Shown one piece after another: positions 6,530-14,460 of a DNA stretch of 15,994 nt. The notes under the pieces were generated by a model. That model ran no database searches. It saw only the letters and a list, made by a program, of their open reading frames with translations, and was not told the origin of the DNA. Numbering within the stretch: the stretch's first letter is position 1; the number at the start of each line of letters is the position of its first letter. Location of the stretch: NCBI GenBank assembly GCA_031284645.1, contig JAITXS010000141.1, forward strand, positions 1 through 15,994. Direction: 5' to 3'. The DNA is from Spirochaetaceae bacterium. GTDB taxonomy: Bacteria > Spirochaetota > Spirochaetia > Treponematales > Breznakiellaceae. The translations under genes were made by a program, and so were the position numbers.

Positions 6530-7840
6530 CTAGCCCTTCATACTTCCCGAGAGCATTTCAGGCAGGGGGGCCCTTGATGTCCTGAAAACCGGGAACCAGA
6601 CAGCTAGAAAGAGTACAAAATATACTGCGATAATATTGATGGCCTCATTAAAAGGAGTGAAAAATGCCGTAAGGCGTCCGTTTTTTAAAAAAATATCAAA
6701 GCTTGGAAACCATGCAAAAGAAATAAATCCCGCCAAATTTGTAAGAAATACGGACAGAAAAAACCCTATAATGACTGAAACCGTCCCAAGCAGGAATGTT
6801 TCGCAAATAAGTATATGCCGTATATCCGCCTCATAAAAGCCTATTGCCCGCATGGTTCCGATTTCTTTTGTTCTTTCGTGAAGAATAAGATTAAATGTAA
6901 CACTCGCACTTACCAGAATGATAATCAACATCATTGCATAGAGAAAAACCGACAGAAGGTTGAGCGCGTCAAGAATTTTATAAATATCTGAAATATAAAC
7001 AGGAATCGTCAGGATAAAAATTTTAATTCCGTTCCATCTTTTATCTCTTTCATCTTTAAATTGGGCATCCGAGTTTATAAGCGGTGCACTTAATATTTTA
7101 CCTGAAAGCTCTTTTTGCAGAACTGTTTTGTATTTTTCCGCACTTTGACGATCCGGTAAAAATATCCCGATACTTGAACATTCTTCCTCAGAAAACCCAA
7201 GTAATTGATTCATGGTTTTTTTCGAAATAAACCCTTTGTAAAATCCAAAAACCGTATTGTCTTTAAAAATAGCCTCTACAATAAAATTCCCCGTGTTTTT
7301 TTGACCTGAATTATTTTTCAATTCCAAAATAAGATTATCACCGCATTGAACCCCTAAAACAGAGGCAACCTGATCGGAAAGTATTATGCTGTTATCATGC
7401 AGGTTTTTGTTGCCGCCGCTTGCATAAGAAAGATTATTTAAATAAGTTTCTTCATTATGCCAGTCAACGCCGTTTAAATATCGTAACAACACAGAGTTCC
7501 CGTTAAAAAACAAAATTGTATCATCGTTATATAAGGTTCTTTCCGTATACCGTGTTACCGGAATTTTTTCATCCCGGATTGTATTAAATATCGTATCCAC
7601 CGCACGTTTATCCAAATGCCGTGAAACTTCTCCTGTTTTTGTGTAACCGACAAAGACCAAATCTCCCGCATAATGTTCCTGCGCCGAGAAATAAACGTTT
7701 TCCGCCATTCCGTCTTTTAACGATGTTATAACGGTGACAATACAAAAACCAAACGCAAGGGCGAAAAATAAAAACAAGTACCGTCTTCTGTAACGCAAAA
7801 GATATTGACAAGATAAAGATAGTATCGCGGAAAAATTCAT
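6530..7840 (-). CDS. ABC transporter permease, FtsX/LolCE-like (436 aa)
   Basis: Second permease of a LolCDE/MacB-type transporter, which uses ATP to pull substrates out of the outer leaflet of the inner membrane. One N-terminal membrane helix (about 21-39) is followed by a large periplasmic domain (40-290). Three C-terminal helices follow (about 293-318, 343-368, 398-418). The segment HERTKEIGTMRAIGF (321-335), after the second helix, is the conserved coupling motif of FtsX-domain permeases. A clear AAGGAG sits six bases before ATG 7840. The gene starts ten bases after the upstream permease stop. The periplasmic domain differs from that of the upstream permease, so the pair is probably a heterodimer like LolC/LolE. 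Substrate is unknown; the operon suggests a lipid or lipoprotein. Confidence 0.88.
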   Translation of the reverse strand: MNFSAILSLSCQYLLRYRRRYLFLFFALAFGFCIVTVITSLKDGMAENVYFSAQEHYAGDLVFVGYTKTGEVSRHLDKRAVDTIFNTIRDEKIPVTRYTERTLYNDDTILFFNGNSVLLRYLNGVDWHNEETYLNNLSYASGGNKNLHDNSIILSDQVASVLGVQCGDNLILELKNNSGQKNTGNFIVEAIFKDNTVFGFYKGFISKKTMNQLLGFSEEECSSIGIFLPDRQSAEKYKTVLQKELSGKILSAPLINSDAQFKDERDKRWNGIKIFILTIPVYISDIYKILDALNLLSVFLYAMMLIIILVSASVTFNLILHERTKEIGTMRAIGFYEADIRHILICETFLLGTVSVIIGFFLSVFLTNLAGFISFAWFPSFDIFLKNGRLTAFFTPFNEAINIIAVYFVLFLAVWFPVFRTSRAPLPEMLSGSMKG

Positions 7841-7849
7841 GACGGCTCC

Positions 7850-9307
7850 TTACCCTTCCCTAACGGCACGTACCGGATCAATACGGACAGCCGCCTCTGC
7901 CGGTAAAATTAACGACAGAAAACTTAACACGACAGAAAATAAAATTGATACAAAGGCAATGCCCCAGTAAAAATCAATATGTAAAACAGCACCTCCCAAG
8001 AGGCTTGCAAGCAGATCATTATGAATAGTAATGTTTATCGCATTGATAATAGTAAAGATAACAAACCCAAAAACAATCCCCATGATACCCCCAATTAATC
8101 CAAGCGAACAATTTTCACCGATTAAAAGAAAACGTATATAATTATCCTGCGCCCCAATCGCACGCAGAGTGCCGATTTCTCTTGTCCGTCTGAAAACGGA
8201 AATAAGAAGAATATTTACAATCGCGATAATGCCGGCAACACAAACTATCGCGATGCCCGCGTTGTAGAGTGCCTGAAGCAGTAAAACCAAAATCGCGGAA
8301 ATTCCCGCAGCAATACGCCAGTCCACCGCCTCGGCTCCGTAAGGGGCAAGCAGTATGTTTAACTCCTTGATAAGTTTGACGGGATTTTTATCCGGCAGTA
8401 CTTTTATAATGATAAAATTCCAATCGCCCCCTGATTCCGCTGTCTCCGCTTTCTTTTCCTGATTTAATTTTTCATAAAGGATATCCAATAATTTATCACT
8501 TCCGGCATCGCCTACGGTATCATCTTCCAAAGACGGGTCGCTGCCCCAAAAAAGATCGTCAATATCGGAACCATTTAAAAACGCGTCCTCATCAGGGTCC
8601 GGATCAATATTGGCACCGGCGACTTGAATTGCCGAAAGCACTCGCGCGGTCTGCGCGTCAACAAGAACAATTTCTTTCATGGCAGTCCCGGCGTTATGAT
8701 ATGAGTATATTCCCACAAGCGGAATTTTCCTCATTTTAAAACCGGCTTCCCCGGCCGATGTCAGCAAGACCTCATCCCCTATTCGAACATTTTCCCCGCT
8801 TGCCTTTTTGATATTAGCAGCGCGCTCTTCGGTAATCATCGCGCCGTATTCGCCGTCTGTAAGAAATCTGCCCTCTTTAAGGGTAATGCCCGGAAACAAA
8901 GAAAAATAATTTTTTGCATCAATACCGCATATAATAGCGCCGCTTCTTTTATTTCCAATCTCTATATAAGAAGTTGTGGAGACTTGACTGGTAAACATTT
9001 CAATATCAGGACTTGATTCAACGATCTTGATTAAATCATTATACGCGGGCAAAGGCTCAATAGCAAAAAATTCTTCCAGGTGAGGGGCGTTCGCACCGAA
9101 AAGGCTCATGGTCACTTCCGCTTTTTTTTCTATAACGATATCTCCGGTAAGAGATTCCGCATAAGATTTATGCAGACCATACTCCGATTGGCTAAGAATC
9201 GTGTTCCCTGAAAAAAAAAGAAAGGTAATAACAGCGATTAAGAGCATGATAATAAGACTATCTTTTTTATTTCTGACAATATTTCGTAATGCTAAAAGCC
9301 AAATCAT
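7850..9307 (-). CDS. ABC transporter permease with MacB-like periplasmic domain and acidic insertion (485 aa)
   Basis: First permease of the same transporter. The N-terminus MIWLLALRNIVRNKKDS and a first membrane helix (about 17-36) are typical of MacB/LolC-type permeases. Residues 40-330 are periplasmic, and three helices occupy the C-terminal part (about 335-370, 390-425, 445-470). FRRTREIGTLRAIGA (372-386) is the conserved FtsX-domain motif. An unusual acidic low-complexity insertion fills residues 235-271: 14 of 37 residues are Asp or Glu and none is Lys or Arg, with a DPDPDEDAFLNGSDIDD core. It might bind calcium or simply be a surface loop. The gene begins ten bases after the ATPase stop, with AAGGAT upstream of the ATG, and is followed closely by the second permease. 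Membership of the family is secure; the substrate is not. Confidence 0.9.
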   Translation of the reverse strand: MIWLLALRNIVRNKKDSLIIMLLIAVITFLFFSGNTILSQSEYGLHKSYAESLTGDIVIEKKAEVTMSLFGANAPHLEEFFAIEPLPAYNDLIKIVESSPDIEMFTSQVSTTSYIEIGNKRSGAIICGIDAKNYFSLFPGITLKEGRFLTDGEYGAMITEERAANIKKASGENVRIGDEVLLTSAGEAGFKMRKIPLVGIYSYHNAGTAMKEIVLVDAQTARVLSAIQVAGANIDPDPDEDAFLNGSDIDDLFWGSDPSLEDDTVGDAGSDKLLDILYEKLNQEKKAETAESGGDWNFIIIKVLPDKNPVKLIKELNILLAPYGAEAVDWRIAAGISAILVLLLQALYNAGIAIVCVAGIIAIVNILLISVFRRTREIGTLRAIGAQDNYIRFLLIGENCSLGLIGGIMGIVFGFVIFTIINAINITIHNDLLASLLGGAVLHIDFYWGIAFVSILFSVVLSFLSLILPAEAAVRIDPVRAVREG

Positions 9308-9317
9308 ACCCTTATCC

Positions 9318-10040
9318 TTAAACGCTTTTTTTTGTTTCGGATTTTATATCTCCATCATGAAGAAAAATAACATGCTGGGCCATTCCCCAAATAACACTAT
9401 CATGTGTTGAAAAAACAAAGGTCGTGTTGTCCTCTGCGTTCACTTTTTTCATAAGGGATAACACCCTCTCTCCGTTTTGTGAGTCAAGATTTGCCGTTGG
9501 TTCATCGGCAATGACGATCTTCGGCCGCATAACAAGCGCCCGGGCAATTGCAGCCCTTTGCTGCTGTCCGCCGGAAAGTTCCGCCGGCAGGTGATTGCGT
9601 CTGTCGGCAAGACCGACTTCTTCTAATAAAGCCTCAACACGTTCTTTACGGGACACCTTGCTTCCCTTGTTTTTTCCCAGCAAAAGCGGCAGCTCAATAT
9701 TTTCAAACACCGTAAGCACAGGCAATAAATTAAAAGATTGGAAAATAAAACCTATTGCCTCATGCCGCATTTGCGTCTGCTTTTCTCTTGTCCAATGATC
9801 CGCCTCTTCTCCCTCGATAATAATGCTGCCGCTTGTCGGTTTATCGATCAAGCCGATTATGTTCATTAATGTCGTTTTACCGGAACCTGAAGGGCCGGCG
9901 ACAGCAATAAAATCACCCTGTATCAGTTTAAGATTGATGCCTTTTAACGCATCAAGACGCACCTTTCCCGGGTAATATGACTTCCAAAGATCTTTTAATT
10001 CAACAATTGTTTGTCTTTCCGGTTTATTGCTCTCTGCCAT
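9318..10040 (-). CDS. ABC transporter ATP-binding protein, LolD/MacB family (240 aa)
   Basis: ATPase that drives the two adjacent permeases from the cytoplasmic side. All nucleotide-binding motifs are intact. They are Walker A GPSGSGKT (49-56), the Q-loop Gln101 in FIFQSFNLLP, the signature LSGGQQQRAAIARAL (155-169), Walker B IVIADE with Glu180, the D-loop NLDS, and the switch His213 in STHD. The sequence around DALKGINLKLIQGD and FNLLPVLTVFENIELPL is typical of the LolD/MacB/FtsE group that works with FtsX-type permeases. The start has AGGAG six bases upstream. The gene overlaps the end of the YidC-phosphatase fusion gene by 17 bp, so translation is probably coupled and the transporter is tied to that enzyme. 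It could equally be called LolD or a MacB-type ATPase; the carrier and barrel downstream favour a Lol-like role. Confidence 0.95.
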   Translation of the reverse strand: MAESNKPERQTIVELKDLWKSYYPGKVRLDALKGINLKLIQGDFIAVAGPSGSGKTTLMNIIGLIDKPTSGSIIIEGEEADHWTREKQTQMRHEAIGFIFQSFNLLPVLTVFENIELPLLLGKNKGSKVSRKERVEALLEEVGLADRRNHLPAELSGGQQQRAAIARALVMRPKIVIADEPTANLDSQNGERVLSLMKKVNAEDNTTFVFSTHDSVIWGMAQHVIFLHDGDIKSETKKSV

Positions 10041-12738
10041 AATTTCTCCTGGAACTTATTTTTGCTTGATATTTATCCGCCCTTATCCAATTTTCAGGAT
10101 CAAAGATATCCTTGGATACATAATAATCCCGGGCAGGATCCACGGTAATTTCATTACCACCTGTTATTTGCATATCGCTTGAAACCGCAATGTATAACGG
10201 ATATTGTTTATCGTTTATTGAAATAAGCTTCCCTGTCCACGGGTTTTCAGGATCAGCTATTTGTCCTTTAAAAGCAAGATACGGGGTATCGGCATTTGTC
10301 ATAAAAGTATTATCCGTTCTCAAAGGCTCGTGGGCATTAAAATCCTTTTCCATCAACAAGGGATTAAATTGGTAAATATTTATCGGGAAATCTTTGTTGT
10401 GAAAAAAATCAAGATACGAACCGTGATCGCTTACAATAATAATCTTTGTGTTGTCAAAAACATTTTCTTGTTTTAAAAATAAAAACCAGTCGCCGACTCT
10501 TTTAAGAGCCGCGACATTTGCATGAAACGTTGTTTCTTTTCTAAAGGGGCCCTCTCCGTAATTAGTGATATTAAAAGCAGGCCGGTACTCCGGTGCCTGA
10601 AAAAATGACGGCTCGTGGGTAAGGTTATTCACTATTATTAAGGCAGTGTTTTTCTCGGTGGTCTTAAAATCAGTAAGACGGGGCAGGTAATCCAAAACCG
10701 AATAGGCGTTTAAAGTCTGAGATAATTTTTGACGTAAAACAGGAGACATCCAGTTTCCTTGGGTATATATGCCAAAGCGAATCGGCATGGGGAGTACCCT
10801 CATAACACTATACAGAAAAACATTACGTTTTAAATTATCTGCAGTTGAATCAATTTTAAAATCATGCTCTTCACTCCAGAGTCCGGCATAGATTGAATCG
10901 GCATTATACGCTTTAATATTTTTATAGTTATCGTATATTCGTAAATCCCTGCTGTAACTGTAATTTGGATACGGAGGGTCTATAACCGTAACCTGATATC
11001 CGGCGCGGGAAAAAATCACCGGCATTAAGAGCAGCGCTTCATTATGTTTTTTTACCAGCGCCAGATCCGCACGTTCGTTCATGTTTTGCGGCGTGTACTC
11101 ATAACCTCCGAAAAGCGGCGGAGCTCCGGCTCTTGTGAATCCGTTAAAAGAAACAGTATTAGGATAATATACAAAGCCCTCAAAAATTTCTTTTAGTTCC
11201 GGATTTTCGTCAAAAATATACGGGACAAACACACTCATGGCCCTGTCTAACATCACCACAACGGTATTTTTACCTGTTTTTGAAAGATGTATAATGGGTT
11301 TTATATCTTTTATATCCCTATTGTCTGCGGAGATAAAACTTTCAAAATGCTGCGATTTTTTGCCAATTGAAAACACATTCATTGCTGATAACGTGATAAT
11401 TGAGACGCTTGAAACAGCTAAAATAAAAACAAGAACTTTACTTAATTTTTTGCGGACGAGGAAGAGTACCACGCAGCATAAGCCCAACAATACCGCAGTG
11501 TTGATCGCATTGTCGGTGAAATTATGCGTTGGATTCCCGTCTGAAAACTGCATTTCAAGGGAAAGAAAACCATAGTCCCTGTCAAAAAAAAATGTATTAC
11601 ATAAAACCGTTACGCAAAAACAGGCAAGAAAGACGGAAATATATTTTTTTGCATTTTTCGGAAACAGCGCGTAAATACAAAAAGGCCAAAATAAAAAATA
11701 ACCGGCTGCTTTGGAAAATGAAATAAAAACAAGCAATAAGGGAGAGAGATTTTTATCAACATTTGCAAATTCTTCTGTTGACGAATCAAGCAATGTTGAC
11801 GGCAGATACACCCCGACAAGTACGCTTATGCTTAAACACGCAAAGAAAAAAAGTAAAAACGGTTTTTCTATTTCTAATACTTTAAATCCGCTGCCCCGTG
11901 TTTTCTTTCTGATAATTGAAATGACATGCGGCAAAAGACCTGTGATAACAAAGAGCTCCGCAATTAAACGGGCGAGTTTCGGATATCCCCGATATACAAA
12001 AAACACATAGTATGCGATAAAAAAACAAACCAGTGAAATTATCAATTTTAAAAAAAACATCCTGCGCCTGGAAGGCAGGCCGTGATAGATGTTTTTAAAT
12101 AATGAAAAAATATTATTACATATCCAATACAAAACAAGACCGGCCGGCGAATCATATAAAAGCACCAAAAATACCGCAGCCGTTGCGTAGAGCATTATCC
12201 TGTCTTTTACCGGAGAGGCGCGGGTATATACCGCGCTTGACACACAATTTATAAAGGTCATTACAACAGGCAGTATATTTATATGAAAACTTCCTATTGA
12301 CAGCAGAGAATCAGGAACGGCTAAATTTTTTACAAATAAAAAAGAGACATTTTGTATTATTTCAAGATGAGAGAGATAAGAATACGCAGCTATAAAAAAA
12401 GGAATTTGAATTAATACGGAAAGTGATGTCCGCAGGGAATACAGCGGGTGATAATGGCATTGCTTGTAATATGTGGATAGCATTAAATATTTTTCATCGC
12501 CTTTAAAGACAGCTTTGATCTTATCCACTTTGCTTTTCATTGATTTCTGAAGATCGTCTTCTTTTTTTTGAATTCTTTCGGCATTTTCATAGAGGGGCAG
12601 TGTTAAAACACTTACAATACAGCTTACAAGTACTATAGAAACACCGGCTTCTTTAAATACAACCTGAGAAAACGCAAAAACTATTTCTATAATTTGAACT
12701 ATCGGAAAAATAATTATGGTATAAAGAAAGTCAGGCAT
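10024..12738 (-). CDS. YidC/Oxa1-like domain fused to an alkaline-phosphatase-superfamily (sulfatase/LTA-synthase-like) transferase (904 aa)
   Basis: A large inner-membrane enzyme with three parts in one open frame. Residues 1-220 resemble YidC/Oxa1: SIVLVSCIVSVLTLPLYENA (34-53), a charged cytoplasmic loop (52-95), SLRTSLSVLIQIPFFIAAYS (101-120) and SPAGLVLYWICNNIFSLFKN (197-216). The substrate-groove arginine of insertases appears to be Ser43. Residues 226-457 add about seven membrane helices. Residues 488-830 are an extracytoplasmic alkaline-phosphatase-like domain. Asp498 in VVVMLDRAMS, probable nucleophile Thr535 in NGFTRAGAPPLFGG, His708 in NLTHEP and Asp771-His772 in SDHGSYL are likely metal or substrate ligands. 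Relatives with this fold transfer phosphoglycerol or phosphoethanolamine from phospholipids to glycans or lipids, or remove sulfate. AAGGA precedes the ATG. It overlaps the glycosyltransferase by 8 bp and the ABC ATPase by 17 bp. The reaction is inferred, not shown. Confidence 0.85.
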   Translation of the reverse strand: MPDFLYTIIIFPIVQIIEIVFAFSQVVFKEAGVSIVLVSCIVSVLTLPLYENAERIQKKEDDLQKSMKSKVDKIKAVFKGDEKYLMLSTYYKQCHYHPLYSLRTSLSVLIQIPFFIAAYSYLSHLEIIQNVSFLFVKNLAVPDSLLSIGSFHINILPVVMTFINCVSSAVYTRASPVKDRIMLYATAAVFLVLLYDSPAGLVLYWICNNIFSLFKNIYHGLPSRRRMFFLKLIISLVCFFIAYYVFFVYRGYPKLARLIAELFVITGLLPHVISIIRKKTRGSGFKVLEIEKPFLLFFFACLSISVLVGVYLPSTLLDSSTEEFANVDKNLSPLLLVFISFSKAAGYFLFWPFCIYALFPKNAKKYISVFLACFCVTVLCNTFFFDRDYGFLSLEMQFSDGNPTHNFTDNAINTAVLLGLCCVVLFLVRKKLSKVLVFILAVSSVSIITLSAMNVFSIGKKSQHFESFISADNRDIKDIKPIIHLSKTGKNTVVVMLDRAMSVFVPYIFDENPELKEIFEGFVYYPNTVSFNGFTRAGAPPLFGGYEYTPQNMNERADLALVKKHNEALLLMPVIFSRAGYQVTVIDPPYPNYSYSRDLRIYDNYKNIKAYNADSIYAGLWSEEHDFKIDSTADNLKRNVFLYSVMRVLPMPIRFGIYTQGNWMSPVLRQKLSQTLNAYSVLDYLPRLTDFKTTEKNTALIIVNNLTHEPSFFQAPEYRPAFNITNYGEGPFRKETTFHANVAALKRVGDWFLFLKQENVFDNTKIIIVSDHGSYLDFFHNKDFPINIYQFNPLLMEKDFNAHEPLRTDNTFMTNADTPYLAFKGQIADPENPWTGKLISINDKQYPLYIAVSSDMQITGGNEITVDPARDYYVSKDIFDPENWIRADKYQAKISSRRNYGREQ

Positions 12739-13867
12739 TTTTTCCTTCTTGAACGGTATTCCACTCCTGCACTATGATTGCCGCTGTTTTTTTAAAAGTA
12801 TAACGACCCCTTAATTCTTCGTCCAGCCGGATCGTGATAAAGGGCTTATCGTAAAGTAATTCCATTAATTTGTTTTTTAGGTCAGCCGCGCTGCCGGCTT
12901 TAAAAAATGTCACCGGATACGGTTTACCGGGAAGCACCCCGCCTGCCGGACAGTCGGCATAGATCTCTTTTAAGACCGGAATATCCGAGATAAGAGCCGC
13001 TGTTCCCAGCATCATTGCTTCAAGCGGAGGAAGGCAAAAACCTTCGTAAAGCGATGCTTGAACCAAAAGAGCCGCGGATACGATGAAATCAAGCAGCGCT
13101 TCATTAGAAATATACCCTGTAAACCGGACAGAGCCTTTTTCCGCGTCTTCTATCCGGGATAAAGATTCTCTGTCGGAGCTCCTGAAATCATCTTTACTGC
13201 CGACAATGATCAACACATAATCAAGCCCCTCTTTACGCGCCTGGTAAAACGCCTCAAGAAGCGTCGAAAGACCTTTGTGTTTTTTTATATTGCCGATAAA
13301 AATAATTGATTTATTTTTTTTAGCCGCAGTATCCCCATTTAAGACCGCACTTTTTGCTATATAGCTTTGAATGGCGCTATAGCTTACAATAACGCGCTTA
13401 TCCCTCCCCAGATAGTGTTGTATCCTTGATTTTGAAAATTCCGACACGGTAAAAATCGTTTTGGACTTTTTCCCCGCACGTTTGTAAAACCACATGCGGA
13501 TGAAAAGCCCGATTTTCGAGCTCAGCTCCGGCATATCAGGGAAAATGATATCATGAATAGTCGTAAAAACCGGAACCTTTATCCCGCCGGGAATATTGAA
13601 AAACGGCGAATAATACAAATGAGCGCTATTGATTATCTTTAGCAGTTTACGGGGAAAAAAGAACAGCTCTTTTAGAGAAAACGGCTTTATATGACAGGCA
13701 TATATACGGACATTCTTTTTTTCTTTCGGGCCAAGATACTCGAGTTTTTCAGGATTACCCAGCAGTTGAAACAGGTGGGGGCTTTCAAGAAAAAGGGGAA
13801 GACATTCCCGAATATACACACCGACTCCGCTTGAATCTATCTGCCTGCAATCAATAGTGATGGTCAT
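12731..13867 (-). CDS. GT4-family glycosyltransferase (378 aa), first gene of the operon
   Basis: A retaining nucleotide-sugar glycosyltransferase with two Rossmann-like halves (GT-B fold), cytoplasmic or bound to the inner face of the membrane. The N-terminal half has DCRQIDSSGVGVYIRECLPL (6-25) and FTTIHDIIFPDMPE (101-114), then FTVSEFSKSRI (139-149). The C-terminal half begins with IIFIGNIKKHKGLSTLLEAF (188-207), the donor-phosphate region. It has the EGFCLPPLEAM motif with Glu275 and Glu283 at the E-x7-E spacing of GT4 enzymes. Length is normal. The ATG at 13867 follows CAGGATTT. A short leader with a good promoter upstream makes it the first gene of the operon. Overlap with the YidC-phosphatase fusion suggests it makes the sugar head group that the fusion enzyme decorates. 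Donor and acceptor are unknown. Confidence 0.92.
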   Translation of the reverse strand: MTITIDCRQIDSSGVGVYIRECLPLFLESPHLFQLLGNPEKLEYLGPKEKKNVRIYACHIKPFSLKELFFFPRKLLKIINSAHLYYSPFFNIPGGIKVPVFTTIHDIIFPDMPELSSKIGLFIRMWFYKRAGKKSKTIFTVSEFSKSRIQHYLGRDKRVIVSYSAIQSYIAKSAVLNGDTAAKKNKSIIFIGNIKKHKGLSTLLEAFYQARKEGLDYVLIIVGSKDDFRSSDRESLSRIEDAEKGSVRFTGYISNEALLDFIVSAALLVQASLYEGFCLPPLEAMMLGTAALISDIPVLKEIYADCPAGGVLPGKPYPVTFFKAGSAADLKNKLMELLYDKPFITIRLDEELRGRYTFKKTAAIIVQEWNTVQEGKNA

Positions 13868-13955
13868 AAATCCTGATACCGCGTCAGCCGCTTGTGTTCC
13901 GATCCGGATGGGTCATGGCAATATATCCTGAAGCTTTATCTGTGTACATAAATAC

Positions 13956-13983
13956 ATGATATACCGATACTGACAAAAGTCAA
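13956..13983 (-). promoter_or_regulatory. Promoter of the seven-gene envelope operon
   Basis: On the minus strand TTGACT (13983-13978), a 16-base spacer and TATCAT (13961-13956) each match the consensus at 5/6. The predicted start is near 13949, giving a leader of about 80 bases before the glycosyltransferase ATG. No other comparable promoter was found upstream of the later operon genes. Confidence 0.6.
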
Positions 13984-14021
13984 TGACGGGGGGCGCAGTA
14001 CATCTCATTTGAAAGATATTC

Positions 14022-14050
14022 CTATTCGGGGCGGGAACTGCCCCGAATAG
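14022..14050. repeat. GC-rich 11-bp hairpin
   Basis: CTATTCGGGGC (14022-14032) and GCCCCGAATAG (14040-14050) pair perfectly around a 7-base loop. There is no T-run on either side, so it is not an ordinary Rho-independent terminator. It lies about 40 bp upstream of the operon promoter and next to the first degenerate repeat. Role unknown. Confidence 0.6.
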
Positions 14051-14058
14051 AGCCTAAA

Positions 14059-14142
14059 CAGGGTCTTGGGTAATGGGTATGGGGTCTAGTAATACCAGTA
14101 ATCCCCTACCCGAGCCCCAACTCTTCTAAACCTTTGCTTCGG
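14059..14142 (+). repeat. Degenerate G-rich repeat, copy 1
   Basis: Begins CAGGGTCTTGGGTAATGGGT and ends CTTTGCTTCGG, with a C-rich second half (CCCCTACCCGAGCCCC). By eye it aligns along its length with copies at 14199-14289 and 14317-14400. The G-rich first half is built from TGGGTA-like units related to the heptamer array at 15832. Confidence 0.55.
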
Positions 14143-14198
14143 AATCTATTATTGCTCCACAACAAGCAGGAAAAATTTCACCACGAGGGACACAGAAG

Positions 14199-14289
14199 TA
14201 GGGTTTTGGGTCATAGGGGAAAGGGGCTTGGTTTTATCAGACATCCGCTAACTCGTACCCAACTCTCCCCACTTTCCGTCCTTCGTGTC
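14199..14289 (+). repeat. Degenerate G-rich repeat, copy 2, with inverted flanks
   Basis: Begins TAGGGTTTTGGGTCATAGGG and ends CCGTCCTTCGTG. It is flanked on the left by CACCACGAGGGACACAGAAG (14179-14198). On the right CGTCCTTCGTGTCCTTTGAG, starting at 14277, contains an approximate inverse of that flank. It is the most diverged of the three copies. Confidence 0.45.
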
Positions 14290-14316
14290 CTTTGAGCTTG
14301 TTAAATATTATATTAA

Positions 14317-14400
14317 CAGGGTTTTGGGTCATGGGTATGGGGTATAGATTTTACCAGAAAGCCCCTGCCATCCCAAAACTCCTCCACCCCTTGCTTCGGG
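14317..14400 (+). repeat. Degenerate G-rich repeat, copy 3
   Basis: Begins CAGGGTTTTGGGTCATGGGT and ends CCCTTGCTTCGGG. Closest to copy 1: both share the GGGTATGGGGT core, an ACCAG motif, and a TTGCTTCGG end. Confidence 0.55.
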
Positions 14401-14460
14401 GTAGATGGTCGAAGCAGAGTAAGAGGGGCAAGGGGTCAGGGTAGCAGATATCTAATCACT

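Noticed and set aside
13884..13916. Ten-codon frame in the operon leader as a real gene
   Set aside because: Too short and with poor ribosome-binding spacing; kept only as a low-interest leader observation.
14059..14400. Possible CRISPR array
   Set aside because: The three copies are long, diverged and irregularly spaced, with no unique spacers of constant length and no cas genes.
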